NCBI GenBank assembly: GCA_029204225.1
Contig: CM055109.1
Location: 37,980,991-38,044,990, forward strand
Reading direction: 5' to 3'
DNA length: 64,000 nt
Source: Diphasiastrum complanatum
Taxonomy: Eukaryota; Streptophyta; Lycopodiopsida; Lycopodiales; Lycopodiaceae
Part shown: piece by piece, positions 38,996 to 50,345 of the stretch
Position numbering within the stretch: position 1 is the first letter of the stretch
How the letters are laid out: each line of letters starts with the position of its first letter
The notes under the pieces: model-generated
What the model was told of the DNA's origin: nothing
Seen by the model: only the letters and a program-made list of their open reading frames with translations
The model's database searches: none
Position numbers and translations under genes: made by a program

Positions 38996-40401
38996 CCAGA
39001 TAGATTCCAGCTTACAAATGCTCTGGAGAGCTTTGCTGGCAAGTTATATTCAGCTTTAAGCCCGTGGCAAATTGCTTTACATCAACTATAGTATCCATAC
39101 ATTCTATGGTTGAATTTCTTGATTGCAGTTTTGGATCTTTTCATAAAGAACATCATGAAGGGACCTCAGGTTCGATTGATTTGAGTCACTCAACTCTTTG
39201 TGATTGGATTCTGCCTTCAGTTAAAAGGCCTTGGAAGGTTCAAGATGAGCATTGTCAGACATTTCTCTGCATGGCAATTTGAAAAACTTTATATTTCTAC
39301 ATTTAGGTAATGGGACAATTTGACATCGTGTTCCTTGTGATATCATAGTAGCTAAAACTGGAATTGTCTCTTCAAAGTTACTTGATTATTGTTGGGTCTG
39401 CTATCCCAATCCTGAAAGTACATTTTGCAAGATGGTGTTGTCTTTCAGCATCATATACAAGCCATGGGTGATGCCTCCACCACCGAATCACTTATGACTC
39501 GTTAGTATTTGTTCTATGGATTATTTTACCAAAACCAGAGAACCAAAGGAATGTAAATGTTTACTTTTCAGCAGACACGACCAGCACTGCTTCAGTTTTT
39601 ACTCATATCTAGAATGTTCTTGAGGCTCATACTAATTATGGTTCATGTGATTCTTTTTTGACAGTTTTTACTAGTATAATTTTGCATTATATGGTGCTCT
39701 ACATGACTGATCTTTTGGTACTCATATCCATATTAGACTTGTATTTGGATGGTGTCTATAATGACAATTTATGTTGATGTGAATCATACATCACTATTGG
39801 GCAGTTCACCAGGTTGGGTATGCAAATGTTTTGGTTTTAAGTAGTTAGTTGGTTGTACGTGTTGCTAACATAGCAAATGCCAGACACCGGTAATGCATTT
39901 GATTATTAATTTTTGGACTTGGATGTCTTATAGAACAACTTTTAGAATTGCAAGTTTCAGGTATCGCTTCCTAATACCCAGACTTGGAATTGCTGGCGGA
40001 TGACTATATATATACCCACTGGTTCACACTTGAAGCTACAAGAAAAGTCAGCAAATGTTGTCAAAGCTAAGATGGGAAGTGGAAGTCAATAAATTTCTAG
40101 TTCTAGCATTATTCACACGATTATTGTTTATTTGCAACATGGTGCACCATTTGAAGCTTTGAAGGTTTTTAGCTTTGTTGTCACTATTCATTTAACTTCA
40201 TAAATGCTTCTTACATATTGAACTACCAGAATTATACATGATTATACTCTGGTGCTGCATTGAAAGGCTAGAGAAATAAAATTGGGAACAAGCTACAAGT
40301 TGAAAACAAACAATCAAACATCTTCCACTCTTTCTGCTTCACTTGAAACCATTGTGCTTAAGATCTCTACGTATTGGGTGTTGAGTAAGGGTGAGATGAT
40401 T
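38996..40401. other. Intergenic, no feature recognised
   Basis: AT-rich sequence with only short chance reading frames. I see no RNA gene or repeat. Confidence 0.5.
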
Positions 40402-40409
40402 GGACGAGC

Positions 40410-40870
40410 CAATGTTCCCTCAAAACAAGTTTCTTACGCACGAACGTGTTTGAAACATCTCATTTGAAACGGGCCCATTTTGAAACGCAAACCAGACGTT
40501 CGAAATGAATGTGAAAAAAATGCAATTTCTTTTTCCTTTTTTGTGTGATATTTCAATTTTCTGGTCACTGGTAAGTTGTAATTGGTCACAACTCACTACA
40601 TGTGAACTTTGAAGCACAAAGCCATAATTGACTGAGGAAAGCAAGCGACCATACACAATTTCTCCTCTTGAAATCGCATTCTCTAGAGCATTCTCATGAA
40701 ATTGGATGTATCTGCTTGGTACTGGTCTTTCCATGACATGTCTAAACCCTGAAAACCCATAAAAACACATTTTAAAAAAAAAAACCCTAAAAAATTTCGC
40801 ATTTCGAATCCGGACCTCCTGTTTCAAATGCGTTTCGGAACGACGTATGAAACAGAACCATGAAACATTG
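40410..40870. mobile_element. hAT-like MITE, CAATG/CATTG ends, 8-bp duplication
   Basis: Starts CAATGTTCCCTC and ends ATGAAACATTG. The outer 60 bp form an imperfect inverted repeat with GTTTGAAACATCTCATTTG-like blocks. The flanks are GGACGAGC (40402-40409) and GGACGAGT (40871-40878), matching at 7 of 8 bases. The long minus-strand open frame across it is therefore not a host gene. Confidence 0.75.
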
Positions 40871-41429
40871 GGACGAGTCATTATATCCCAAAATGCATCA
40901 ATAAGCACAATTCATCTAGCTTAATGTATCTACTGACGATTGAACCTTGGGTTTGCATTGGCAGTCGTAACGTCGTTTAAAGACAATGTTTAAAGACAAA
41001 ACTTTGAGAGTACAACATCCAAGAGAGTTTCGTATTGATGGATTTCACACATGAGGGCTCCATGTTTTTAAAATTCCATCTACAATGTTGATGTATTTTT
41101 ATGATTTGTTTATTGAGGGCTTTGTAATTTCAAGATTGAAAATTATAGCCAATCAGATTTGTAGGACAAAAGCAGTTCTCATTATTATGTGCTAGAGTAG
41201 TGGGGTTTCCCATTTTTTATTTGAAGCTTCCATTCATGTAATATTTGACGAACATTAAGGAATGCAAATGCAAAGAGGAATGTGTAAGACCATTTGTTTT
41301 ATGGATCCTTGCCTTGAGGAGGGTCCTCTATAGCGTAATACTCAACAAGCAAAATTGTGTTAAGGATCAAAGCACAACATGCCTTTCTCAACTTATTATT
41401 ACAAAATGTAGATAAATAGAAAGTCCACT

Positions 41430-42786
41430 TGGTGTCCACACTACGCTGGCAACCACACAAGAAATGAATGCCCACAATCGAGACAAAGGTTAGAGCGGCC
41501 TGTGCGATATTGCCAAGTTTGTAATATGAGCAATAATGACACAACTGACTGCCAATACAACCTACGCAACCAAGCAGCACGCCTAGCACCAAATCCCACC
41601 CCATTGGCACAACGACAAGGTGCCTTATCCCAACCACTGCTTAGATTGGCATCACCACCTATTCTCCTCCCAGAACCCAAGGAATAGTAGTGAGAAATCT
41701 TCAACTAGCTGCGAACATGGTCAAGGTGACCGAAGAACCCTACTATACCGAGGAAGAAGCACCGGACTCTGTCGTAGCGCATTTTATAGACGGAGCAAAT
41801 GATGAGTTAATACCGATCTACATGAACTAGCTTCGTGGTACAGGATTCAGAGCTCTCAAAAAATGTTATAGATGTGGAGAAAATCATGTAATTGTCGAGT
41901 GCCCTAATAAGCTGCAAGACAATTTTGTATCACTTTGTCGAGATTGGGGGTACGAACACCCATATTTGACGTGTCCAATGAGAAAGGAGAGGTCTCTGCC
42001 CCGCTGCACCTAATGAGTGTGGTAGGAGAGCCCAAGGCATGTGCGATGCATGCATTCATCCAGACCAGAGCACAGAAAGATTAGAAAAAGAACCAACCAA
42101 GTCCGCCACTACAGGCATGTTAGTGGTTCATCAGGTTCTCTATATGTTGGAGAATATCCCAATCCCACAGTTGGGCAAGGGAACTTTAGACACATGAAGG
42201 AATGGGTAAGAGAAGCCCAAGCCTTAGATCAAGCCAGAGAGGCGGCCCAAGAGCAAGGCAAATGTCAGCCCGAGGGTGAACACGATCATTGGCCGAACGC
42301 TTCCCCCCACTCCTTAGTGAATCCAAGGTTGCTGCAGTTCATCCGTGAGATCGGAGAAAATGCACACGAGCATTCTAGTATGGAGATCCCTTTCCATAGC
42401 AAGGAGGTGGAAGAGGACCATAATGATGTCTTAGTCTATCTATTGAGAGGAGATGTTCGAATACCACTAGGCACCCTTCTCAAATTGCATCCGAACCTCT
42501 GGGAAGGATTGAAAACAAGCATAGATGGACCAAGCCGTGATAGAACAGAGATGAACCCTACCAATTGGGTGTCGGATGAAAGAGTTGAGGGATCGCAACT
42601 AGTCCACCAAGTAGGAGTAGGATGGGAAAATGATGCCAATCCCAATCACGCATTGGGAATTTCCACGAGAATCAACCATAGTCGACGGATGATCAAGAGT
42701 GAATATCATCTCCTCCAAGCTATATCACTACTGGGGACTTACTCATATGTAAGCACTCCTTTCACGATCATATTAGCTGACCAATC
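41430..42786 (+). pseudogene. Ty3/gypsy-like gag remnant with zinc knuckles
   Basis: One frame reads two degenerate knuckles (CPHYAGNHTRNECP and YCQVCNMSNNDTTDC), followed after stops by CYRCGENHVIVECP and a further Cys-rich stretch. The ORF 42041-42835 contains DVLVYLLRGDVRIPLGTLLK, which resembles the gag-protease junction of gypsy elements. The last residues of this ORF run into a copia LTR that starts at 42787, so the true end is earlier. No LTR or pol follows. The gypsy integrase scrap at 47.0 kb may come from a related element. Confidence 0.5.
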
Positions 42787-43152
42787 AGCTACCTCAAACT
42801 CCATAAATATGTGTAGCTCTCCTCACAATCAATGATGAAGAACCAAAATTTTGTAGCTACCTCATGCCATTTTGGATCTAAACTATTTTGTTTGTTATCT
42901 CTCTAGCTTTATCTCTCTAACTCATGTTGAAGCTAATGCTAATACACTGAAATCTTGTACTTTTGTTCATTCTTTGATTCATTGCTATCATATTCAGTTG
43001 CTTAGAAGCTAGATTGTGGTTAAGCCATTTCTTCTGAACTAGATCTTGCTAATCAATCTAGAATCAGGTTACTGTGCCAATCACAAAGCTTAATCAAGAT
43101 CAATCATACTTGTGGACTTCCCCCACACATGTGAATTCTGGAAATTTTGTCA
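42787..43152 (+). repeat. Copia 1 5' LTR (3' part only)
   Basis: Begins AGCTACCTCAAACTCC, identical to 46261 in the 3' LTR, and ends TTTTGTCA directly before the primer site. About 800 bp of the LTR 5' side is missing. Confidence 0.85.
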
Positions 43153-43165
43153 TGGTATCAGAGCC
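43153..43165 (+). other. Primer-binding site, copia 1
   Basis: TGGTATCAGAGCC, complementary to the 3' end of initiator Met tRNA, the usual plant copia primer. Confidence 0.9.
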
Positions 43166-43392
43166 AAATTAAGCTTTGCATGCTAACATCTCCGATTGTA
43201 TAGGAAACTGAGAGCTAAATCAAGCAAAAAAGTAGTTTTGCACTTTTTCTCACCTTTCTCTGAAGTGTATTTGGATCAAATCGGATTGAAACTGAATTTT
43301 CAGACCTGAAATGTGGTAGTACGGAATTCTGGAATTCCGCACGTGTGAAAATCAGAGATTTTCAGGCCCTTTGTTCTCCTTGCTTATAGATC

Positions 43393-45090
43393 CATGACTT
43401 TACTAGATATACCTGGATGTATCTACTTTCTTCAAAGGCTATGGTTTCTCATCACTTCCTAATCTTCAAAGCTTATGTTGAGAAACAGTTCTCTTTTAAA
43501 GTTAAAGCTTTAAGATGTGATGGAGGAGGTGAATACATCTCCAACAAGTTTCATGAATACTGTGAAGGTGAAGGAATAAAGAGAGAGTTTTCTTGTGCTT
43601 ATTCTCCATCTCAAAATGGAGTAGCTGAGAGGAAAAACAAATTTTTATGTGAATGTGCTACAACAATTCGAGTAGCAGCTTTTTTGCCTATTGAATATTG
43701 GGGTGAAGCTATAAATTGTGCAAACTATTTGTGCAATAGATTACCTCACAATGCACTTGCTGGAAAATCACCTTTTGAAGTCTTGTTTAAGAAGAAACCT
43801 AAGGCAGATCACCTTAGAGTTTTTGGTTGTGCTTGCTTTGTTAATATGCCCTTGGAAATGAGGAAAAGAGATGATCCTAATTCTATTAAAGGGATCATGG
43901 TTGGATATGCATCCAACAAGAAAGCTTACAGAATCTATGTTCCCTCTACCTCAACTGCAATTGAGAGTAGGGATGTTATATTTCATGAAGATCAAAAATA
44001 CATTCTTGAGGAGGCCGAGTTCAAAGATTCTCACAAAGATACTCCAATCATCACCCTTGAAGACTATCATGGAGAGATGGGGCCGAGAATTGAGGAGGAG
44101 TCACCTCAAATCTTTTCACCAAGGAGATCTCAAAGAGAAAGATTCAAGCCTAGAAGGCTTACCTATGAAGATAGAGGCAAGCAAGTGGAAATCAACTCCA
44201 CTAATTATGCTTATTTTATTTCTCATGAGGAGCCGAAGGATGTATATGATGCACTCAACTCGAAGGAATGGTACCTTGCCATGAAGGAGGAATATGATGC
44301 TTTGATGGCCAATAAGACATGGGAGCTTGTAGATCTTCCATCCAACAAGCATACCATTGGTTTCAAGTGGGTTTTTCGACTCAAGTATAATCAAGATGGC
44401 ACAATCAACAAGTACAAGGCTAGGCTTTGTGCTAAAGGTTTTGCTCAAGTTTATGGACTTGATTATGAGGAGACCTTTGTCCCAGTTGCAAAGATGGTAT
44501 CAACTAGAATCATAATTTTTCTTGCTTGTTTTTTCAATTGGAAAGTTCTTCAACTAGATGTCTCTAATGCATTTCTAAATGGGTATCTAGAAGAAGAGAT
44601 TTATGTGGATCAGCCTATTGGGTTCATCTATGACAAAGAAAAAGTTTGCTTGCTCTTCAAAAGTTTATATGGATTGAAGCAAGGTCCAAGGTCATGGTAT
44701 TCTCGACTTAACACCTTTCTTGAGTCACTAGGATTTAATCTTAGTAACTATGATCCTTCCTTATATGTCAAGTTTTTTGATAAAGATATTGTCATTCTTC
44801 TTATTTATGTTGATGATATCATTCTGACAGGAAGTAATATCAAGTTAGTTGAGGAAACCAAGATTGCACTTGGAAAAGAGTTCAAGATGCAAGGTCTTGG
44901 AAAAATTCACTATATTCTAGGATTAGAGATTGACTTTCTTAAAGATAAAGCTTTTGTATGTCAATCTAAGTTTGCTCTTTCAATGTTAAATAAGTTCAAT
45001 ATGTACAAGTGCTTATGTCATATATCTTGGAGGAAACTTGATATCTTGGCTTTCCAAAAGGCAAGATACTGTATCACTCTCATCATGTGA
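43393..45090 (+). pseudogene. Copia 1 integrase and reverse transcriptase
   Basis: Integrase core: RCDGGGEYISNK with the second catalytic Asp and NGVAERKN with the Glu, then FGCACFVN. The first catalytic Asp region is deleted. RT: FKWVFRLKYNQDGTI, QLDVSNAFLNGYLEEEIYVD, SLYGLKQGPRSWYSRL and the active-site YVDDIILTGS. The ORF ends out of frame at 45090, where a deletion joins KFNMYKC to the late RNase H region. The RT core itself is continuous for about 550 codons and looks little mutated. Confidence 0.85.
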
Positions 45091-45366
45091 AGCTGAGTAC
45101 AAGGCACTCACTACAACAACAAAGGAAGTGCTTTGGATCAAGAGGTTACTAGTGGAACTAAAGATAATCTTGGAAGAGGATCTACCTATGATCATGTGTG
45201 ACAACTTTTCAGCCCAAGCCCTTGCCAACAACCCAATATTCCATGCAAGGAGCAAGCATATCGAAGTTGCACATCACTTCGTGAGAGAGAAGCTCATTGG
45301 AGGTGAAATCAAATGGAGCACATTGACACATCATCTTGTATTGTTGATATGCTCACCAAACCTTTG
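45030..45366 (+). pseudogene. Copia 1 RNase H C-terminal part
   Basis: In another frame: ISWLSKRQDTVSLSSCEAEY, KEVLWIKRLL, and HARSKHIEVAHHFVREKL. The first half of RNase H, including its first catalytic Asp, has been lost. Confidence 0.8.
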
Positions 45367-45455
45367 AGCAAAAGTTCCTTCATCAAGCATAGAGCGAATC
45401 TTGGAGTTATACCAAGATCTATGTTCAAATCAATATAGATTATTTTCAGGAGGAG

Positions 45456-46627
45456 TGTTAAAATTGGAAAAACAAATCATATTGATTTCTTGGCTTGCTA
45501 CAAATGTTGTACCATGCAAGTATGTAGCTCATAAATGCAAAATGCCAAGTTTGGCCTACATAGAACTCGAGCTACATGGTTATGTAATGTCTAGATTGAA
45601 GAATACAACTTGCATATAGTTTGTAGACATAGAATTGGCAAAGTCATGCTTGTAGAAACTCGTGGCAATTCACATGCATTATTTGTAAGTGATTCATAGT
45701 GACATGCAAGGCATGCACAAAGTGTAATGGACACATGCATGATGATTTGTACTTTGTTAGTTAGAACTAGTACACTTGTAAAATGTTGGTAGAATTTCAT
45801 GCATGGCAAGTGACAAATGTCACATAGACTCTAGATGTCAGTTTAGTTGTCATTTTGCATTAGAGGAGTTTTGAGTTCCAAAAAGACCCTTTAAGAATTC
45901 ATGCAAGATGTCTTTTTTATTATTAAAATATTATAACACTAATACTTTTGACTTGCCATAACTTTTTAATCGTAGCTCAGAAGTATGTCATCTAACATAT
46001 GATTGAAGGCCCTTGTCAAGCGCTTTCCAATGCACCAGACTCTGCTAAATTTGGACTTACTACTAAAAAGTTATGCCATTTTTAGTATGGAATCAAAATG
46101 TGGACTCAAAAAGTTATGTTACATAGATTTCTAATTTGAGTGTTTTGATTGTTCCATGTGTAAGAAAAATCTGAGAAAAAATATAAAAAGAATCTTTACA
46201 AAGGGTCTTTTTTGGATTTAGAACTCCTCTAATGGAATGGATAGATGTGATTCTATCTCGAGCTACCTCAAACTCCATAAATATGTGTAGCTCTCCTCAC
46301 AATCAATGATGAAGAACCAAAGTTTTGTAGCTACCTCATGCCTTTTTGGATCTAAACTATTTTGCTTGTTATCTCTCTAGCTTTCTCTCTCTAACTTGTG
46401 TTGAAGCTAATGCTAATACATTGAGATCTTGTACTTTTGTTCATTCTTTGATTCATTGCTATCATATTCAGTTGCTTAGCATGCTAGATTGTGGTTAAGC
46501 CATTTCTTCTGAACTAGATCTTGCTAATCAATCTAGAATCAGGTTACTGTGCCAATCACAAAGCTTAATCAAGATCAATCATACTTGTGGACATTTCCCA
46601 CATGTGTGAATTCTGGAAATTTTGTCA
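45456..46627 (+). repeat. Copia 1 3' LTR (complete)
   Basis: TGTTAAAATTGG to TTTTGTCA, 1172 bp, preceded by a purine tract (AGGAGGAG at 45448-45455). The 3' third matches the 5' LTR remnant. It contains a CACATGTGTGAATTC motif near its end, as does its partner. Confidence 0.85.
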
Positions 46628-46889
46628 ATCGACCGACTCTCCCGATGAGGGCTGCTACGGACTATCAAGAAGAATGATCTCGACAACAAGGGAGAGATAG
46701 AAAATGTTGAATTGAGTCGCAGCTTATGCGTTAAGGACCACTAGAAATAATTGCATACCCGAACAAATTACGTGATTCGAGTACAGTCACTGAAAAGGAT
46801 AGACAACATGTGCAATAACTAGTGTTCAGTTTGAAAGTGAAGTTTGATTCAGAATTTGATGTAGTAGTGCAGAAAGATAGCGTTTGTTC
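46628..46889. other. Unassigned spacer
   Basis: Between the copia 1 3' LTR and an LTR scrap. I see no recognisable coding or repeat signal. Confidence 0.4.
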
Positions 46890-47036
46890 CTCTAGCCAGC
46901 GTTATCACGCTCAGCAAGCTGAAGTTATTACTTCAAGCCATTGTACTCGTTGTTGATATTGATCAGAGTGCAATTTTTGTCTCACTATTGTATTGTTCAT
47001 TTGCGCAATTCTGTATGAATCATTCTTCTTGAATAT
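46890..47036 (-). repeat. Fragment of the copia 4 LTR family
   Basis: The reverse complement matches 63540-63690: GCGCAATTCTGTATGAATCA, ACTTCAAGCCATTGTACTC and a GCGTTATCACGC counterpart. It ends abruptly at 47036 against gypsy integrase. Confidence 0.7.
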
Positions 47037-47310
47037 TAGCACCTTTGAGAAATGGGGGATCGATTTGGTGGGTCCTATCAAACCAGCTACAAGGCATAAG
47101 AAAAACCGATACATACTAATAGCCATGAACTATTGTACTAAAATGGTTGAGGCGGAGGCAACAAAAAGAAATGATGCTAAGACGGTTGTCAATTTTCTTT
47201 TTGTATATATAATTACTAGGTATGGCTGTCCACTGGAATTGGTAAGTGACATGGGCACTCACTTTATCAATCAAACTATTGCAGAATTGCTAAAATATTT
47301 TATGATCACC
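47037..47310 (+). pseudogene. Ty3/gypsy integrase fragment
   Basis: Reads STFEKWGIDLVGPIKP, ATRHKKNRYILIAMNYCTKM and RYGCPLELVSDMGTHFINQT, the D and D part of the gypsy integrase core. The distal Glu region is absent. It is fused on the left to a copia-family LTR scrap and on the right to a decayed copia. Confidence 0.75.
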
Positions 47311-48928
47311 AGCATTCCAAGAAGAAGAACTTCAAGGATAAGAAGACAAGGCTGAACAGACTGATTCAACGCAACCACCGCAACAACACAGTTGACAACA
47401 GCTTGCCAAGCCCAAACTCTTTGGCAGATACTACAAGAGATCAAATCATGACATCAAGACTATCGGATTCTCAAGCACAACGAAGTGAGAAAGAAGATGC
47501 AACAACACCAAGGAGGAGGCTATGACTCTGTTAGAAATTCCCAAAAAAAAGAAAAGATGATGATGGTACAAGATGAACCCATTAGAGATGCCATGGATTG
47601 ATATCTCGATTCCAGTGCTTCTCATCACATGACTTTATGCAAGTTCCTATTCGAAGACCTTTGAAATATGTCTACTTCGGTGACTCAAGTGCACTACAGA
47701 TTGGAGGCAAATGATCTATACACCTCTACCTCCCAAATAATAAATTAACCTTGCTTAAGAATATATTGTACGTACCCAAAATGACATAGAATTTATTGTC
47801 AGTCAGCAAGGTCACTAATTAGGGCTGTAGAGCCTTGTTCAATTCAAAGCAGTGTACCATTTTGGATAAGAACTATAAAGAAATCTTCTCTACAAATAGT
47901 GAAGGTAATTTATACGTTTTGGGTCATGAGTATGCACTCACTACTAATGAGAGTACTTTAGATGCTCATTTATGAAATCAAAGATTAGGACACTTGAACA
48001 TGAGATCTATCTTGTACATGCATCATAATAGCTTGGCCAAGGATATGAGTATTAATGTTGTGTCCAATAGTATTCAAACTATCTGTGAAATGTGCTTACT
48101 AGGAAAAAACCTAGAACAAGATTTTCAAAAGGACAACCCAGAAGAGCTAAGTCCATTCTTGATTTAATCCATAGTGATCTATGTGGTCCTATGAGTGTGC
48201 CCTCTTGGGTAATGCTTTATATTTCATCACCTTTATTGATGAATACTCCCGATTTACTAGAACTATGTTCATTAAGAACAAGTCTAAAGCATTCAATTGT
48301 TTAAGAGAAATACATAGTTTGTTGAGACTTGAAGTGGTTAGAAGATGAAGACCCTACAGTCTGATTCAGGGGGAGAGTACATGTTTGACGAAATGGTAGA
48401 CTATTTATCTTCATGCAGCATGCACCATCAATTCACTACCAGCTACACACCACAACAATACGGCGTAGCTGAAAGAAAGAATCGAACATTGTTGGAAGCT
48501 GCAGGATACATGATGTCAAATGCTCAACTACCCAAGAAATTTTGGGATGAAGCAATTTCTACAGCCTGCTATCTACAAAACTACTCCAGCACAAAATGGA
48601 CAAAATGCTATCTACTCCAGTAGTTTTGAGTCTTTTTAATTCTCCTGCAAGTATAAAACCTATTGACACTAAGTCGATCTTCAAACTAAAGCCTAAGCCA
48701 GATGGATCAATATCCAAATGGAAAGCTCGTATAGTGGTTAAAGGATAGGAGTAAGTATACAGAAAAGATTATATTGACATTTTTAGTCCAGTGGTAAAGC
48801 ATCAATCTATTCGAACCTTGCTGGCTATAATTGTTGCAGAGGATCTGGACATTCATCAGATGGACGTATAGACAACATTCCTTTATGGATATATACAAGA
48901 ATACATTTTCATTTATCAACTAGAAGGT
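47311..48928 (+). pseudogene. Copia element 3, left half (gag/protease to RT)
   Basis: Heavily mutated copia pol: a protease-like YLDSSASHHMT near 47600, VYFGDSSALQIGGK, LLSVSKVTN, CEMCLLGKKPRTRFSKG (integrase zinc region), SILDLIHSDLCGPM, DSGGEYMFDEM and YGVAERKNRTLLEA, then RT pieces (IFKLKPKPDGSISKWKA, and ...YQLEG at the end). Stops and shifts occur throughout. The reading is cut at 48928 by copia 2 and resumes at 55717. Confidence 0.75.
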
Positions 48929-49796
48929 TGATAAATTTTACAGTTTTTAGGACAATAATGATTGTACTTTACAATCATAGAGAGTTATTGGTTGCTTAAT
49001 CAATGGATCTATCAAGTTCTACACATTAGATCTTGATTTAGATTCACTACACTTGGATTTAAGCAAGAGCAATGGATCAACACATCATAAATTAGTGAGA
49101 GCGGCCTCACACATGTGGAGTATTATCCACAGTACGGCCTGCACCTGAAACAACAAGTACAATAATCCTAGATAGCAATCATTCATAGAAATCACAAGAC
49201 AAATGACTAGAAACAGGATTGAAATTGCAGGTGACAAACACAAGGAGTCTCATCAATCTTCTTAGCAAAATGATGATCCTTTTATGGTTCAAGTACTGGT
49301 ACAATCCAACAGGTCTTCACACGTGTGAAGAGTGCCACATCACTCAGATCTATCCATTTGATCCAGCCTTGATCCTTATCCAAAGTTGACCTTCTAGAAT
49401 ATGGCTAAAATCCAAAAAGCTAGTCTCCTAGAATATAGGAATATTCCCTACAAAATAGGATCTAAGGAAAATGGTCAACTCTTATCTTTTAGTATACTAT
49501 ACACATGTGTGAACATCCACTTGCCATGTGGGAGCATTTACTCATGCGCATGCAAGGAAAAGCTAATTTTTAGGTGACTAGTCAGCTTGACTAAAAACTA
49601 GTCATATCATGTTCACACTAATAGATTGATATAAAATTAATTTAGATATATACAAGTATGAAAAGTACATCCTTTCACACGTGGGAACAGGCTCCACACG
49701 TGTGAAATCATATCATCAACATTATTCTAATGTTTGATCAATATTTACAATAACTAATGTCAAGTGAGAAGTGATAATTTTCAACATTCCTCCTCA
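48929..49796 (-). repeat. Copia 2 3' LTR
   Basis: 868 bp, TG to CA (plus-strand ends TGATAAATTTTACA and TTTTCAACA). About 345 bp of it (near 49103-49447) is absent from the other LTR. Confidence 0.9.
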
Positions 49797-49808
49797 CTTC
49801 TAACTTAG
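49797..49808 (-). other. Polypurine tract, copia 2
   Basis: AGTGAGGAGGAA on the minus strand, immediately before the 3' LTR start TGTTGAAAAT. Confidence 0.75.
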
Positions 49809-49943
49809 CAAATCTAATGTACATCTATCTATAATTACATGAGCATATCTTAACTTAAAAAATGGATCTTTGGACAATGGCTTGGTTAAGATATCAGCTA
49901 CGCATTCGGATGATGGTACATGATGTAGTTGCACCTCCTTGGA

Positions 49944-50345
49944 TTATACCTTCTCCCTCACAAAGTGATGAGCTATCTCAATATGCTTTGTTCTAGCATG
50001 GAAGATAGGATTTGAAGCAATTTGTTGAGAAGCTTGATTGTCACAAAATATGTAAGGGATCTTCTCGGCCTCTAGCACATGTAGCTCCATCAAGAGTCTT
50101 CTTAGCCATAGGATCTCTGTGGTTGTTGAAGTCAATGCCTTGTACTCGGCTTCACAAGAAGATAGTGAGATTGTATCTTGCTTTTTGAAAAGCCAAGATA
50201 TTACTCCTCCACAAAGAAATGTTGCAAATGCACTAATGGACTTCCTATCCATCTTGTCACTTGCAAAATCTGAATCCGAGTAGGCTCTCAAGTGCAAGTT
50301 AGATCCTTCATAAAGTATGCCAAAAAAATCTAGTACTAGAAACAT
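49944..50345 (-). pseudogene. Copia 2 RNase H
   Basis: YEGSNLHLRAYSDSDFASDK (with the catalytic Asp), GGVISWLFKKQDTISLSSCE, EILWLRRLL and HARTKHIEIAHHFVREKV. It is out of frame with the RT ORF by a shift near 50330. Confidence 0.85.

Larger units (their letters stand above)
42787..46627 (+). mobile_element. Ty1/copia element 1, gag-deleted, with LTRs
   Basis: A truncated 5' LTR (42787-43152) is followed by a primer site, a pol ORF and a complete 3' LTR (45456-46627). The two LTRs match over about 366 bp with few differences. Gag, protease and the first part of integrase are missing, and about 125 codons are deleted between RT and RNase H. It needs proteins from another element to move. Confidence 0.85.

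Noticed and set aside
40420-40908. 162-residue minus-strand ORF
   Set aside because: It lies almost entirely inside an inverted-repeat MITE (40410-40870) and shows no domain.
41299-41704. Minus-strand Cys/Gly-containing ORFs
   Set aside because: The opposite strand reads gypsy-type zinc knuckles in the expected order, so these are shadows.
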